Counted from the first letter of the stretch, positions 16,536-24,644 are shown. The stretch is 64,000 nt of DNA from JBFAPK01 sp040676675 (GCF_040676675.1 NZ_JBFAPK010000018.1:62001-126000), one strand, 5' to 3'. The notes: generated by a model not told the origin, from the sequence alone. A program made the numbers and translations.

Positions 16536-17095
16536 GCACGGTCGTACCACCGGAACAGCCCGCCGCCGCCCTCGTACCGCCGCCGGAGCGCCAACCGGCG
16601 ACCGAGCGCGACCTGGCCGCGGTGGGCGAGCAGCTCGGCCGGGCGCCGCGCGGCACGCGGGCGGTGGCGCACCGCTGCCCGTGCGGCAACCCGGACGTGG
16701 TGGAGACGACCCCCCGGCTGGCGGACGGCACGCCCTTCCCGACGCTGTTCTACCTGACCTGCCCCCGGGCGGTCGGCGCGGCGAGCCGGCTGGAGTCGGC
16801 CGGCGTGATGAAGGAGATGGCCGAGCGGCTGGCGCGCGATCCGGAGCTGGCCGCGCGCTACCGGGCGGCCCACGAGGACTACCTGGCCCGCCGGGAGGCG
16901 ATCGGCGAGGTGCCGGAGATCGCGGGGATCTCCGCCGGCGGCATGCCCGGCCGGGTCAAGTGCCTGCACGTGCACCTGGGGCACGCGCTGGCGGTCGGGC
17001 CCGGGGTGAACCCGTTCGGCGACGAGACGCTCGCGCTGGTGGAGCCCTGGTGGAGCGCGGGCCCCTGCGTCGAGGTGGCGGGCGACGCGGACTGA
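16532..17095 (+). CDS. DUF501-family protein
   Basis: The 187-residue protein matches DUF501 (Mycobacterium Rv1025 family), with CPCGNPDVVETTPRL, FPTLFYLTCP and VKCLHVHLGHALA. The function is unknown; conserved Cys and His residues suggest metal or cofactor binding. It is always next to divIC and ppx in actinobacteria. It starts inside the divIC stop codon. Confidence 0.88.
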   Translation: MSTVVPPEQPAAALVPPPERQPATERDLAAVGEQLGRAPRGTRAVAHRCPCGNPDVVETTPRLADGTPFPTLFYLTCPRAVGAASRLESAGVMKEMAERLARDPELAARYRAAHEDYLARREAIGEVPEIAGISAGGMPGRVKCLHVHLGHALAVGPGVNPFGDETLALVEPWWSAGPCVEVAGDAD

Positions 17096-17147
17096 CCGCC
17101 GGGCCTCGTCGGCGGGCGGCCCGAGGGGCGCGGTTAGGCTCGGCGGC

Positions 17148-17657
17148 ATGGGGGACGATCTGGTCATCCGGCGGGCGCGCACCTCGGACGTACGCGGCAT
17201 CCGCGATCTCGTCGACCTGTACACCTCGGGGCGGCGCCTGCTCAGCAAGGCCACCGTGACGCTCTTCGAGGACGTGCAGGAGTTCTGGGTGGCGGTACGC
17301 CCCGACGACGGGACCGTGGTCGGCTGCGGGGCCCTGCACGTCATGTGGGAGGACCTCGCCGAGATTCGTACCGTGGCGGTCCACCCCGACTGCCGGGGCA
17401 TGAAGGTCGGGCACCGGATCGTCGCCGAGCTGCTCGACACCGCGCGGGAGCTGGGCGTCTCCCGGGTCTTCGTGCTCACCTTCGAGACCGGGTTCTTCGG
17501 CTCGTTCGGGTTCGTCGAGATCGACGGCGCACCCGTGCCGCAGGCCGTCTACGAGCAGCTGCTGCGCTCGTACGACGAGGGGGTCGCCGAGTTCCTCGAC
17601 CTGGACCGGGTCAAGCCGAACACCCTCGGCAACACCCGCATGCTCCTGCACCTCTGA
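17148..17657 (+). CDS. GNAT amino-acid N-acetyltransferase (Rv2747/ArgA-like)
   Basis: The 169-residue GNAT protein resembles the short actinobacterial N-acetylglutamate synthases (Rv2747 type): IRRARTSDVRGIRDLVD, the acetyl-CoA loop VHPDCRGMKVGHRI, and FGSFGFVEI. It could supply N-acetylglutamate to arginine synthesis. TAGGCT at 17135-17140 lies 7 bases before the ATG with no ribosome-binding site, so the message should be leaderless. It splits the usual DUF501-ppx neighbourhood. Confidence 0.8.
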   Translation: MGDDLVIRRARTSDVRGIRDLVDLYTSGRRLLSKATVTLFEDVQEFWVAVRPDDGTVVGCGALHVMWEDLAEIRTVAVHPDCRGMKVGHRIVAELLDTARELGVSRVFVLTFETGFFGSFGFVEIDGAPVPQAVYEQLLRSYDEGVAEFLDLDRVKPNTLGNTRMLLHL

Positions 17658-17768
17658 GGCCGAGGCGAGGCCGCGGGCCGTTCAGGGGCGGCCTCGGTGT
17701 GCCCACGCCGCTCGCGTCCACGGCTGCGGATACCTACTGTTGCCCGAGGAAGACGGCATGATTTCCCC

Positions 17769-17972
17769 ATGGTCACCACGGTCGATCTTCCCGACGAACT
17801 GTACGAGCGGCTCAAGGAACCGGCGGAGTGCGACCACCGCTCCATGAACGCGACGATCGTGGTCGCGCTGGAGCAGTACGTCGCGCAACGGAACCAGCGG
17901 GCGCGCGTCCGGGATCTCGCGAGAGACGTCGCCGACCGTGATGCCGAGTTGCTGCGTCGGCTGGCCGAGTGA
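17769..17972 (+). CDS. Ribbon-helix-helix antitoxin-like protein
   Basis: The 67-residue protein begins with a beta-strand/helix pattern typical of Arc/CopG-type DNA-binding antitoxins (TTVDLPDELYERLKE, then NATIVVALEQYV) and ends in a charged helix that would contact a toxin. The ATG at 17769 is chosen over the longer frame because the fold starts there. No good ribosome-binding site is visible. Its stop overlaps the start of the Doc remnant as GTGA, the usual toxin-antitoxin arrangement. Confidence 0.75.
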   Translation: MVTTVDLPDELYERLKEPAECDHRSMNATIVVALEQYVAQRNQRARVRDLARDVADRDAELLRRLAE

Positions 17973-18091
17973 TCAGGTACCTCGACGTGGATAACCTTCT
18001 GGACGTCGCGTCGATCGTGCTCGCGGTCGCCGCCGGCCGACTGACCGAGGTACCGGACATCGCCCGGGAGCTTCGCAAGCTCTATCTGTAG
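17969..18091 (+). pseudogene. Internally deleted Doc-family toxin (40 codons)
   Basis: The frame from GTG at 17969 encodes 40 residues. The first 18 (MIRYLDVDNLLDVASIVL) look like the N terminus of Doc toxins, while the rest (AVAAGRLTEVPDIARELRKLY) resembles the Doc C-terminal helix. The middle, which would carry the catalytic Fic motif HxFxDANKR, is absent. The reading frame is kept, so this looks like an in-frame internal deletion rather than decay. It cannot be an active kinase toxin. The Doc assignment rests on short matches. Confidence 0.55.
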
Positions 18092-18183
18092 CCGATCCCC
18101 CCGTGGCGCCCCGGGCCTCTCGGGCCCGTCTCTTCCGGCGGACCCTCGCAGGGTCGTCCACCCGACCTTGTAGCGTGGCTGGT

Positions 18184-19143
18184 GTGACGAGACGGGTAGC
18201 GGCGATCGACTGTGGCACCAACTCGATCCGGCTGTTGGTGGCCGACCTGCCGGAGCCGTCGGCGGGTCCGGAGGCGCCGTTGGTCGAGCTGAGCCGCCGG
18301 ATGGAGATCGTCCGGCTCGGCCAGGGGGTCGACCGCACCGGGCGGCTGGCGCCCGAGGCGATCGAACGGACCCGGGTGGCGCTGGCGGCGTACGCGGCGG
18401 AGATCTCCGCGCTGGGCGCCGAGGCGGTACGCATGGTCGCCACCTCCGCCTCCCGGGACGCCGAGAACGCCGACGACTTCCGTCGCATGGTCACCGAGAC
18501 GCTCGGCGTCACGCCCGAGGTGATCAGCGGCGACGAGGAGGCCCGGCTCTCCTTCACGGGTGCCGTGCGGGGGCTCCCCGCCGACATCGCGTCGCCGTAC
18601 CTGGTGGTCGACATCGGCGGCGGCTCGACCGAGTTCGTGGTGGGGGACCGGGACGACACGTCCGGGACCGGGCTGCGGGTCGACGCGGCGGTCTCGGTCG
18701 ACATCGGCTGCGTCCGGATGACCGAGCGGCACCTGCACGGCGACCCGCCCGGACTGGACGAGATCACGGCCGCCGAGGCGGACATCAGCGCCGCGGTGGA
18801 CCGGGCGCTGGAGGCGGTACCCGGCCGCGAGGCGGCCACCCTGATCGGGCTCGCCGGTTCGGTGACGACCGTGGTCGCCATCGCACAGGGGCTCGACTCG
18901 TACCAGCCGCGACTGATCCACCGGGCCCGCGCCTCGTACGACGAGGTGGCGAAGGTCACCACCGACCTGCTGGCGCGTACGGCCGAACAGCGGCTGGCGA
19001 TCCCGGTGATGCACCCGGGCCGGGCCGACGTGATCGGGGCGGGCGCCCTGGTGCTACAGGTCATCATGCGACGGGCCGGCATGCCGTACGTCATCGCGAG
19101 CGAGCACGACATCCTCGACGGCATCGCCTACAGCCTGCTGTGA
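18184..19143 (+). CDS. ppx: Exopolyphosphatase / guanosine pentaphosphatase family
   Basis: The 319-residue Ppx/GppA protein degrades polyphosphate or pppGpp. It shows the ASKHA phosphate motifs AAIDCGTNSIRLLVAD (N terminus), ATSASRDAEN, VVDIGGGSTEFVVGD and GLAGSVTTV. It is the short two-domain form lacking the C-terminal HD domain, like mycobacterial Ppx. GTG at 18184 lies 7 bases after TAGCGT (18171-18176), so it is probably leaderless and separately transcribed from the eno cluster. Confidence 0.92.
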   Translation: MTRRVAAIDCGTNSIRLLVADLPEPSAGPEAPLVELSRRMEIVRLGQGVDRTGRLAPEAIERTRVALAAYAAEISALGAEAVRMVATSASRDAENADDFRRMVTETLGVTPEVISGDEEARLSFTGAVRGLPADIASPYLVVDIGGGSTEFVVGDRDDTSGTGLRVDAAVSVDIGCVRMTERHLHGDPPGLDEITAAEADISAAVDRALEAVPGREAATLIGLAGSVTTVVAIAQGLDSYQPRLIHRARASYDEVAKVTTDLLARTAEQRLAIPVMHPGRADVIGAGALVLQVIMRRAGMPYVIASEHDILDGIAYSLL

Positions 19144-19347
19144 CCGTCCATCGGCCCACGCCGGAAGGTTGGCACGGTTCCTGAACGCACTTTCGGGTGT
19201 TTCGGTGCGATCTGCCAGATCAAGGACAGAAGTAGCCTGGTTTGGGCCCGTACGGTCGGCTCACCTGGCGTCGGAGGCCACGCTCGGACCGCCCCCGGTC
19301 CACCCCTCGTGGCCCTGGCGCTGAAGCACCACCGCTAGGAGCCGATC

Positions 19348-20097
19348 ATGGCCGTTCCCCTCCCCGCCCGCCCCCAGCCCCCGCTTGCGTACGCCACCCC
19401 GGCGGCGCGGACCACCAACACCGCCCGTGCGTCCGGTCCCACCCGTCCCGGACGGACCGGGTGGCTGGCCCGGATCGTCGAGAGCGCCCGACCGGGCCTG
19501 GCCGCGCTGTTGCTGGGCCTCGCCGCCGTGCTGCTGGTCCTGGCCGTGCCGGCCCCCGCCCGGGCCGGCGGGGATGACCCGTCCGGCCCCTGGCCCGGTG
19601 GCCCGGGTTGGCCTCCCGGCGCCGGCTGGCCCGGCGGACCAGGCTGGCCGCCCGGACCCGGCCTCCCCGTGCTGACGCACTTCACCGACGACGGTGGCTC
19701 CGGCCCGAGCACGTTGCCCTGCCCGGGCGGGCAGGCCATCCGGGGCAACGCGACATTCGGCGTCCAGGCCGGTGACACCTGGCAGGGCGGCGCCGTCTAC
19801 GACCTCTGCCTGCGGGCCGGCCCGCAGCCGAACTCGTTGGTCTACCACGGCACCGGTACCTTCACGGGCGCGGTGACCGGCTGCGGTACGGGCACCTTCC
19901 GGTACGAGGTGGTGCGGGGGTTCGCGCGGCTGCTCGCCAACCCGACGGCGCCGAACGGGCGTGAGCTCTGGCGGATCGTGCCCGGCTCGGGTACGGGCGG
20001 CCTGGCCGGTGTCACCGCGGGTCGCGGCGTGGGCGTCTACACGATCCAGCAGAGCCTGGCCAACCAGGGCTTCTTCGCCGGCCGCATCGCCTGCTGA
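19348..20097 (+). CDS. Secreted protein with Trp/Pro/Gly repeat linker
   Basis: The 249-residue protein has a 45-residue cytoplasmic-like N terminus, a hydrophobic signal (about 50-73, cleaved after ARA), a linker with two copies of WPGGPGWPPGxG, then a compact C-terminal domain of about 140 residues with four cysteines and repeated G-T-G-T-F motifs. The C-terminal domain recalls DUF3224 or allene-oxide-cyclase-like barrels, but I do not claim membership. TAGCCT at 19233-19238 is a possible -10. Confidence 0.7.
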   Translation: MAVPLPARPQPPLAYATPAARTTNTARASGPTRPGRTGWLARIVESARPGLAALLLGLAAVLLVLAVPAPARAGGDDPSGPWPGGPGWPPGAGWPGGPGWPPGPGLPVLTHFTDDGGSGPSTLPCPGGQAIRGNATFGVQAGDTWQGGAVYDLCLRAGPQPNSLVYHGTGTFTGAVTGCGTGTFRYEVVRGFARLLANPTAPNGRELWRIVPGSGTGGLAGVTAGRGVGVYTIQQSLANQGFFAGRIAC

Positions 20098-20127
20098 CCC
20101 CGCCGTCGACCGCGCCTGTCGCCGCGC

Positions 20128-20171
20128 GGGAAGGTGGTGGCCTCGCCCCCGCCCGACGCCACCACCTTCCC
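20128..20171. terminator. Bidirectional terminator hairpin
   Basis: GGGAAGGTGGTGGC (20128-20141) pairs perfectly with 20158-20171: a 14-bp stem with a 16-nt loop. It lies between the convergent secreted-protein and GNAT genes and can serve both. Confidence 0.8.
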
Positions 20172-20177
20172 CCGGCG

Positions 20178-20645
20178 TCAGGCCAGGGGGAGCGCGGCGA
20201 CGACCTGCTCCTCGACCCGCTCGCCGGTCAACTCGAACCCGAGCCGGCGGTAGAAGCCCTCGGGACCGCCCTCGCCGGGCACGAAGAGCACGTACGCCCG
20301 GGACTGCCCGCGCCGCCGGATCTCCTCGCATACCGACTCGACGGCGAAGCGGCCGTACCCTCGCCCCTGCCCGTCGGCGGAGACGTTGAGCCGCCACAGC
20401 CCGTACCGGTAGGTGTCGGCCGGATCATCGTCGAAGTGGACCTTCAGGAACGCCATCACGAAGCCGACCAGCCGCTCGCCGTCGTAGATCAGTCTCGGCC
20501 AGGCCAGCTCCGGCTGCGCGTACGCCTCGGCCAGGGACTGCGCGACCGGCGAGACGAGGTGCTCCTGGTCGGGGCGTACCCGCAGCCGGCAGGCGGGGAC
20601 GACGTTGTCGGGGGTGACCTTCTCCAGCCGGAGCGACGGTGCCAT
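20178..20645 (-). CDS. GNAT-family N-acetyltransferase
   Basis: The 155-residue GNAT protein has the acetyl-CoA motif SADGQGRGYGRFAVE (about 95-109) and a C-terminal YRRLGFELTGE. It resembles spermine/spermidine-type acetyltransferases (WRLNVSADGQGRGYG), but the substrate is uncertain. The ATG at 20645 is 6 bases after TAGCCT (20657-20652 on the minus strand), so the message is probably leaderless. Confidence 0.82.
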   Translation of the reverse strand: MAPSLRLEKVTPDNVVPACRLRVRPDQEHLVSPVAQSLAEAYAQPELAWPRLIYDGERLVGFVMAFLKVHFDDDPADTYRYGLWRLNVSADGQGRGYGRFAVESVCEEIRRRGQSRAYVLFVPGEGGPEGFYRRLGFELTGERVEEQVVAALPLA

Positions 20646-20711
20646 GGCGGGAGGCTACTAGAGCGGCGCGAGCCTGCCGCGCGTGAAGATCGCCCCGAAG
20701 GTGGCAAGGTC

Positions 20712-20741
20712 GCGCAAGTGCGGGGAAAGAGTGGCCTCGGC
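20712..20741 (+). repeat. Degenerate half copy of palindrome family A
   Basis: GAAAGAGTGGCCTCGG here is identical to the inner part of the family A copy at 21971, while the outer part has diverged and the matching right arm is missing. It lies in the 212-bp divergent gap between the GNAT and DUF6907-like genes; nothing else is recognisable there apart from the latter gene's ribosome-binding site. Confidence 0.45.
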
Positions 20742-20857
20742 ACGCGCTGAGCGCCCCACCTTAGCAGGGCCCCAGAATCTGGATAGTGAGCGTTGGGCGG
20801 CTCGGGGTGGAGGTGACGCTCTGATCCCCGAGCCTTGACCGGGAAGGAGCCCGGCCC

Positions 20858-21169
20858 ATGAACAACCTATCGAACTCCACCCATCCCTCGTGGTGTCTGC
20901 GCGGCCCGGACTGCGCCGACTCGGCGGGACTGCACTACTCCAGGCTCGTCGGAATGGCCCGCGGCAACGAAATCATCCAGATGAACGTCGGTCTCTGGCG
21001 GATGGACGTCGGGCCCGTCTCGCCCGGCGGCGTACTGCTGGAATTCACCCTCGAGGAGGACGTCGACCGCTGGCCGGTCGACCTCGCGCAGTCGCATGCG
21101 CTGGCTCGCCTGTTGCCCAGGCTGCTGCGCCAGGCCGACGCCACCCTCCAGGCGTCGCGCGCGGCCTGA
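20858..21169 (+). CDS. Small DUF6907-like protein
   Basis: The 103-residue protein begins with a HPSWCLRGPDC segment and a following HYS, a Cys/His pattern found in many small actinobacterial proteins grouped as DUF6907. The rest has an acidic strand and a C-terminal helix (SHALARLLPRLLRQADATL). GGGAAGGAG lies 8 bases before the ATG. The function is unknown; the Cys/His cluster may bind zinc. Confidence 0.7.
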   Translation: MNNLSNSTHPSWCLRGPDCADSAGLHYSRLVGMARGNEIIQMNVGLWRMDVGPVSPGGVLLEFTLEEDVDRWPVDLAQSHALARLLPRLLRQADATLQASRAA

Positions 21170-21248
21170 GCCCGGTGACTTGAGGCGCTGGACGACCGCA
21201 GGTTGCTGGTTGGCTTCTCCTCGTCCGGCCCAGCGGAGCGAGTTGTCG

Positions 21249-21808
21249 TCAGCCGTGACGGGCGGTGTCGATGATGAGGTCGGCACGCTCGCGGGTGCCG
21301 TCGGAGCTGAAGAAACGCTCTTCTTCGGTCATCCACTCTCGCCAGAGCCGCTCGGCACCGGGCTGGGCGCCCTCGCGGGCGAGGCCGCGTGCCAGTCGCA
21401 TCGGCGCGGGTGCCTCGACCCAGATGGCGTAGGCGAGCCGACCGACCGTCTCGCGGCGGGTGCAGGTGACGCCTTCAATGATCATGATGGGCGTCCAAGG
21501 TTGGGTCTTCCACTCGCCGAGGGTGTCGCCGTACCAGTCCGCCCAGTCTCTCGCCTGGTAGACGGCGGCCTCGCCGTGAAGAAGGGGTGTGAGCACCTGG
21601 GCCTCGAAGCGTGGCCACCAACCGGCGAAGTTCTCCCACGATACGAAGTCGTCGATCTCGATGACCGGCGCCCCCAGCGCCTCGGAGAGGCTGCGGGCGA
21701 GGTGACTCTTCCCCGAGCCGCTCGGGCCGTCGATGCCGACGATGCGTATGCCGTTGACCGGCTGGAGACGACGGTGGCGGCAACCTGATCCACGACGTCG
21801 ATGGCCAT
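21249..21808 (-). pseudogene. Frameshifted P-loop (uridine-kinase-like) kinase
   Basis: The main frame encodes a nucleoside-kinase-like P-loop protein: VGIDGPSGSGKSHLA, IEIDDFVSWE and MIIEGVT followed by a lid segment. In that frame no start codon lies near the P-loop. A good start exists in another frame: TAGGCT (21820-21815) then ATG at 21808 after 6 bases, encoding MAIDVVDQVAATVVSSR, which is what such kinases usually have before the P-loop. One extra base near 21764 would join the two. So this is either a recent single-base frameshift or a sequencing error. Confidence 0.65.
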
Positions 21809-21970
21809 GGGCACAGCCTAGCCACTGGCCGCCGTCGTTCCCGGCGCTTCCGGCTGGGCATCTACAGCCGGAGGTGGTCACCTCGTTGGCCGGCCTGGAG
21901 CGGACTGGCTAGTCGGACCCGGACCGGCCATCGGGGTAGGCGACGCCGAGGAGATCCGCCGGAACGCCGG

Positions 21971-22051
21971 CAAGATCCGCACAAATACCGAGAAAGAGTG
22001 GCCTCGGGCCGTCCGCGAGGGAACTATTTCTCCGTATTTGTGCGGATCTTG
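21971..22051. repeat. Palindrome family A, copy 1
   Basis: The ends CAAGATCCGCACAAATAC (21971-21988) and their exact complement (22034-22051) form an 18-bp perfect stem that continues with two mismatches to about 27 bp. An inner CCTCG/CGAGG stem lies in the loop. It occupies the 323-bp divergent gap between the kinase and padR, so it cannot act as a terminator for either. Apart from this element and the padR promoter the gap holds nothing recognisable. Confidence 0.85.
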
Positions 22052-22131
22052 AGTGCCCCAGCGGGCCAGTGACGCGCCGCGAAGTACCACGTGCTTGACG
22101 GTATTCTGCATTGGACAGTAGTTTGCACCGC

Positions 22132-22464
22132 GTGGACACGACCCAGTTGCTCAAGGGCGTGCTCGATCTCGCGGTGCTGGCCGTTCTCCGGGACGAGGAC
22201 GGTTACGGCTACGACATCATGCGGCGCCTGCGTTCCGCGGGCCTCGACGAGATCGGCGACGCATCCGTTTACGGCACGCTGCGCCGGCTCTTCCAGGCCG
22301 GCCTGCTGACGACGTACGTGGTCCCGAGCGAGTCGGGACCGCACCGGAAGTACTACGCGCTCAACGCGGCCGGGCGCGACCAGCTGCGCCACTCCGGCAA
22401 GGTGTGGCGATCCTTCGCCGCCACGATGGACAGTCTGCTCGACGATCGGGGGGTAGCAGCATGA
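22132..22464 (+). CDS. PadR-family transcriptional regulator
   Basis: The 110-residue PadR winged helix (LKGVLDLAVLAVLRDEDGYGYDI, SVYGTLRRLFQAGLL, KYYALNAAGRDQL) is of the short subfamily. GTG at 22132 is chosen because TAGTTT (22119-22124) ends 7 bases before it, with TTGACG (22095-22100) at 18-bp spacing; this is a good leaderless promoter. A TTG at 22111 is an alternative. Its stop overlaps the HAAS membrane gene (ATGA), so it most likely represses itself and its partner. Confidence 0.9.
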   Translation: MDTTQLLKGVLDLAVLAVLRDEDGYGYDIMRRLRSAGLDEIGDASVYGTLRRLFQAGLLTTYVVPSESGPHRKYYALNAAGRDQLRHSGKVWRSFAATMDSLLDDRGVAA

Positions 22465-23609
22465 CCGAGGGCGGCACGACCGACGGCGGCCGGTTCGGCG
22501 GCATCGGCGAGGGTGGCGGGATCGGCGACGGCGGCCGGAGTGGCGGCGCGGGCGGGGGCGGCCGGCCGGACGGCGCGGCCGGGGGCAGCCGGATCATGAG
22601 TCCCCGGGAGCAGGAGGTCGCGCACTACGTCGAGCGGGTCCGGGCCGCCCTGGCGGACCTGCCCCCGCGGGTACGCGACGAACTGCTGGAGGACCTGCCG
22701 GAACACCTCACCGAGGTGGCCGCCGAGGCGGACGGCGCGCTGACCGAGCGGCTGGGCCCGCCGGAGGCGTACGCCGCCGAGCTGCGCGCCGCGGCCGGCG
22801 TCGCCGCCACGCGTACCGCGCCGACGGTGGACCAGCGCGTCGCCACCGCGGTGGTGACCGTGCGGCGCCGCCTGCGCGAGATCGACGGCCGGCTCGGCCC
22901 GGTCATCGGGTACGCCCGGGCGAGCGACTTCCTGCGGCTGCTGCGCCCGGCCTGGTGGGTGCTGCGGGGCTACCTGGTGGCCATGGTCCTGGCCGTGTTC
23001 CTGAGCAGCCAGGTGGGGGTGCTCCCCCGGCTCGGCGACAGCCTGGTCGGCGGGGCCATGCTGCTCGCCGGCACGGTCACCGGGTCGATCTGGCTGGGCC
23101 GGCGCAGCCCGGGCTACCGCCGCTGGCAGAAGGTGGCGCTGAACGTCGCGGCGGCACTGCTCGTCCTCTTCGGACTCGGGAGCCTCGTCGACCTGGACCG
23201 CAGCGCGGGCGGTCGGATGTACGAGCCCGCGGCGATCGACAACGCGTACTCCAACGTGCAGGACGTCTACGTCTACGACCGGCAGGGCCGACTGCTGCGC
23301 GACGTGCGGCTCTTCGACCAGAACGGGCAGCCGATCCGGCTCGGCTACCCGTGGTGTGCAGAGTCACAGCAGACCTTCGCGGAACAGCCCTGGCCGACGT
23401 ACCCGTACTGCCCGGGCAGCGCCCCGTTCCAGTTCTTCGCCCCGGGTGGCGGCCCCGGCTCGCCGCTGGCATCGCCGACACCTGCGGAGACGGCGTCGCC
23501 GTCGGTGTCGCCCCCGTCCGTACCGGCACCGACCGTCTCGCAACCGGCGCAGCCCGGACGAGGGGCGACACCTGCCCCGCAACCGGTCAGCCCCACGCCC
23601 ACTACCTGA
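22461..23609 (+). CDS. HAAS-domain membrane protein, PadR partner
   Basis: The 382-residue protein has a Gly-rich N terminus of about 45 residues, a HAAS signalling domain (PREQEVAHYVERVRAALADL, then LLEDLPEHL and ERLGPPEAYAAELR, about 46-120), three predicted spans between about 175 and 260, and an extracellular C-terminal part ending in a Ser/Pro/Thr-rich tail. HAAS proteins are the usual second gene after PadR and are thought to relay a membrane signal to the repressor. Confidence 0.82.
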   Translation: MTEGGTTDGGRFGGIGEGGGIGDGGRSGGAGGGGRPDGAAGGSRIMSPREQEVAHYVERVRAALADLPPRVRDELLEDLPEHLTEVAAEADGALTERLGPPEAYAAELRAAAGVAATRTAPTVDQRVATAVVTVRRRLREIDGRLGPVIGYARASDFLRLLRPAWWVLRGYLVAMVLAVFLSSQVGVLPRLGDSLVGGAMLLAGTVTGSIWLGRRSPGYRRWQKVALNVAAALLVLFGLGSLVDLDRSAGGRMYEPAAIDNAYSNVQDVYVYDRQGRLLRDVRLFDQNGQPIRLGYPWCAESQQTFAEQPWPTYPYCPGSAPFQFFAPGGGPGSPLASPTPAETASPSVSPPSVPAPTVSQPAQPGRGATPAPQPVSPTPTT

Positions 23610-23711
23610 AAGTCGGATGGTTCGGGTCTGCGGCGGGGTGGCCGTGATCGCTACGGTGTCGTCTGCTGACTTCCGCGACTCGGAAGTTTCCACCCCTCGA
23701 AAGGAAACCTC

Positions 23712-24536
23712 GTGACTGAGCAGGCCGCACCGCCGCCGGCTGGTGGCTCCAACCCGCCGCAACAGCCGGAGGCCCCGGCCCAGCAGCCGGAGACCCCGTC
23801 GTCGCAGCAGGTGGCGGAGGCCACGGTTCCGCCGCAGCCCGGCGCGCCCGAAGCGGAATCGATCCAGGGCACGAGCGCGGCCCCGGCCGAGCAGGGCACG
23901 GGTGAGGCGGCGTCCGCGCGGGAGGCCGCCGCGGCAACGCCGGACGCGGACGCGGCTCCGGCCGAGCAGGGTACGGGCGCGGTCGCGCCCGAGCAGCGGG
24001 AGGGGACGACGATACCCGCGCAGCGCACCGGCCCGGCCCCGGCCGAGCAGGGCAGCGGCCCGGCGCCGACCGCCGAGGAGGGCATGGGCCCGGCGGGTGA
24101 GCAGGGCATGGGCCCCGCCGGCGAGGAGGGCATGGGCCCGGCCGGCGAGCAGGGGACCGGCCCGGCGGACGAGCCGGAGCCGGCGAAGGCCCGCTCGGCC
24201 GCGGGCATCGTCAAGGTGCTGGTCGTCGCCCTGCTCGCCTTCGGGGCGGTGGTGGCCGGCGGCCTCGCCTGGAAGTACGTGAACAGCGTCCCGGAGACGG
24301 CCGCGGTCGGCGAGTGCATGGTCGGTCAGAACGAGAACGACATCAAGACCATCAAGTGCGACGACCCGAAGGCCGAGCACAAGGTGGTGGGCAAGATCGA
24401 GGGCAAGATGACCGAGAGCCAGTTCACCGCCTCGAAGAACCCCTGCCCCGACTTCCCCACCGCCGAGCGGGCCTTCTGGAGCGGCAAGAAGGGCGACAAG
24501 GGCGACGTCCTCTGTCTGGAGCCGATCAAGAGGTGA
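23712..24536 (+). CDS. LppU/SCO3897-like membrane protein with disordered N terminus
   Basis: The 274-residue protein has about 160 residues of Pro/Ala/Glu-rich disordered sequence with repeats of GMGPAGE(Q/E), one span (about 165-187), and an extracellular domain of about 85 residues with four cysteines (GECMVGQNENDIKTIKC, NPCPDF, VLCLEP). That last part matches the LppU/SCO3897 family of unknown function. AAAGGAAA lies 6 bases before the GTG. A strong terminator follows. Confidence 0.78.
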   Translation: MTEQAAPPPAGGSNPPQQPEAPAQQPETPSSQQVAEATVPPQPGAPEAESIQGTSAAPAEQGTGEAASAREAAAATPDADAAPAEQGTGAVAPEQREGTTIPAQRTGPAPAEQGSGPAPTAEEGMGPAGEQGMGPAGEEGMGPAGEQGTGPADEPEPAKARSAAGIVKVLVVALLAFGAVVAGGLAWKYVNSVPETAAVGECMVGQNENDIKTIKCDDPKAEHKVVGKIEGKMTESQFTASKNPCPDFPTAERAFWSGKKGDKGDVLCLEPIKR

Positions 24537-24593
24537 CTCCGATGTGAACCGGCCCCGGGTTTCGGGGCAAGTCACCTGAAACACGGACCAGCG

Positions 24594-24644
24594 CGGCGAC
24601 GTGGCGTACCCGAAAGTCAACGGGAGGTGTACGCCACGTCGCCG
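24594..24644 (+). terminator. Strong hairpin terminator
   Basis: A 16-bp perfect stem (CGGCGACGTGGCGTAC, 24594-24609, with 24629-24644) has a 19-nt loop and is followed by TTGTCTTTC. It ends the padR-HAAS-LppU region. Confidence 0.85.

Noticed and set aside
17759..17836. Alternative ATG frame (25 codons) before the antitoxin
   Set aside because: It has a GAGGAA site but encodes a short sequence with no family features and overlaps the conserved antitoxin fold.
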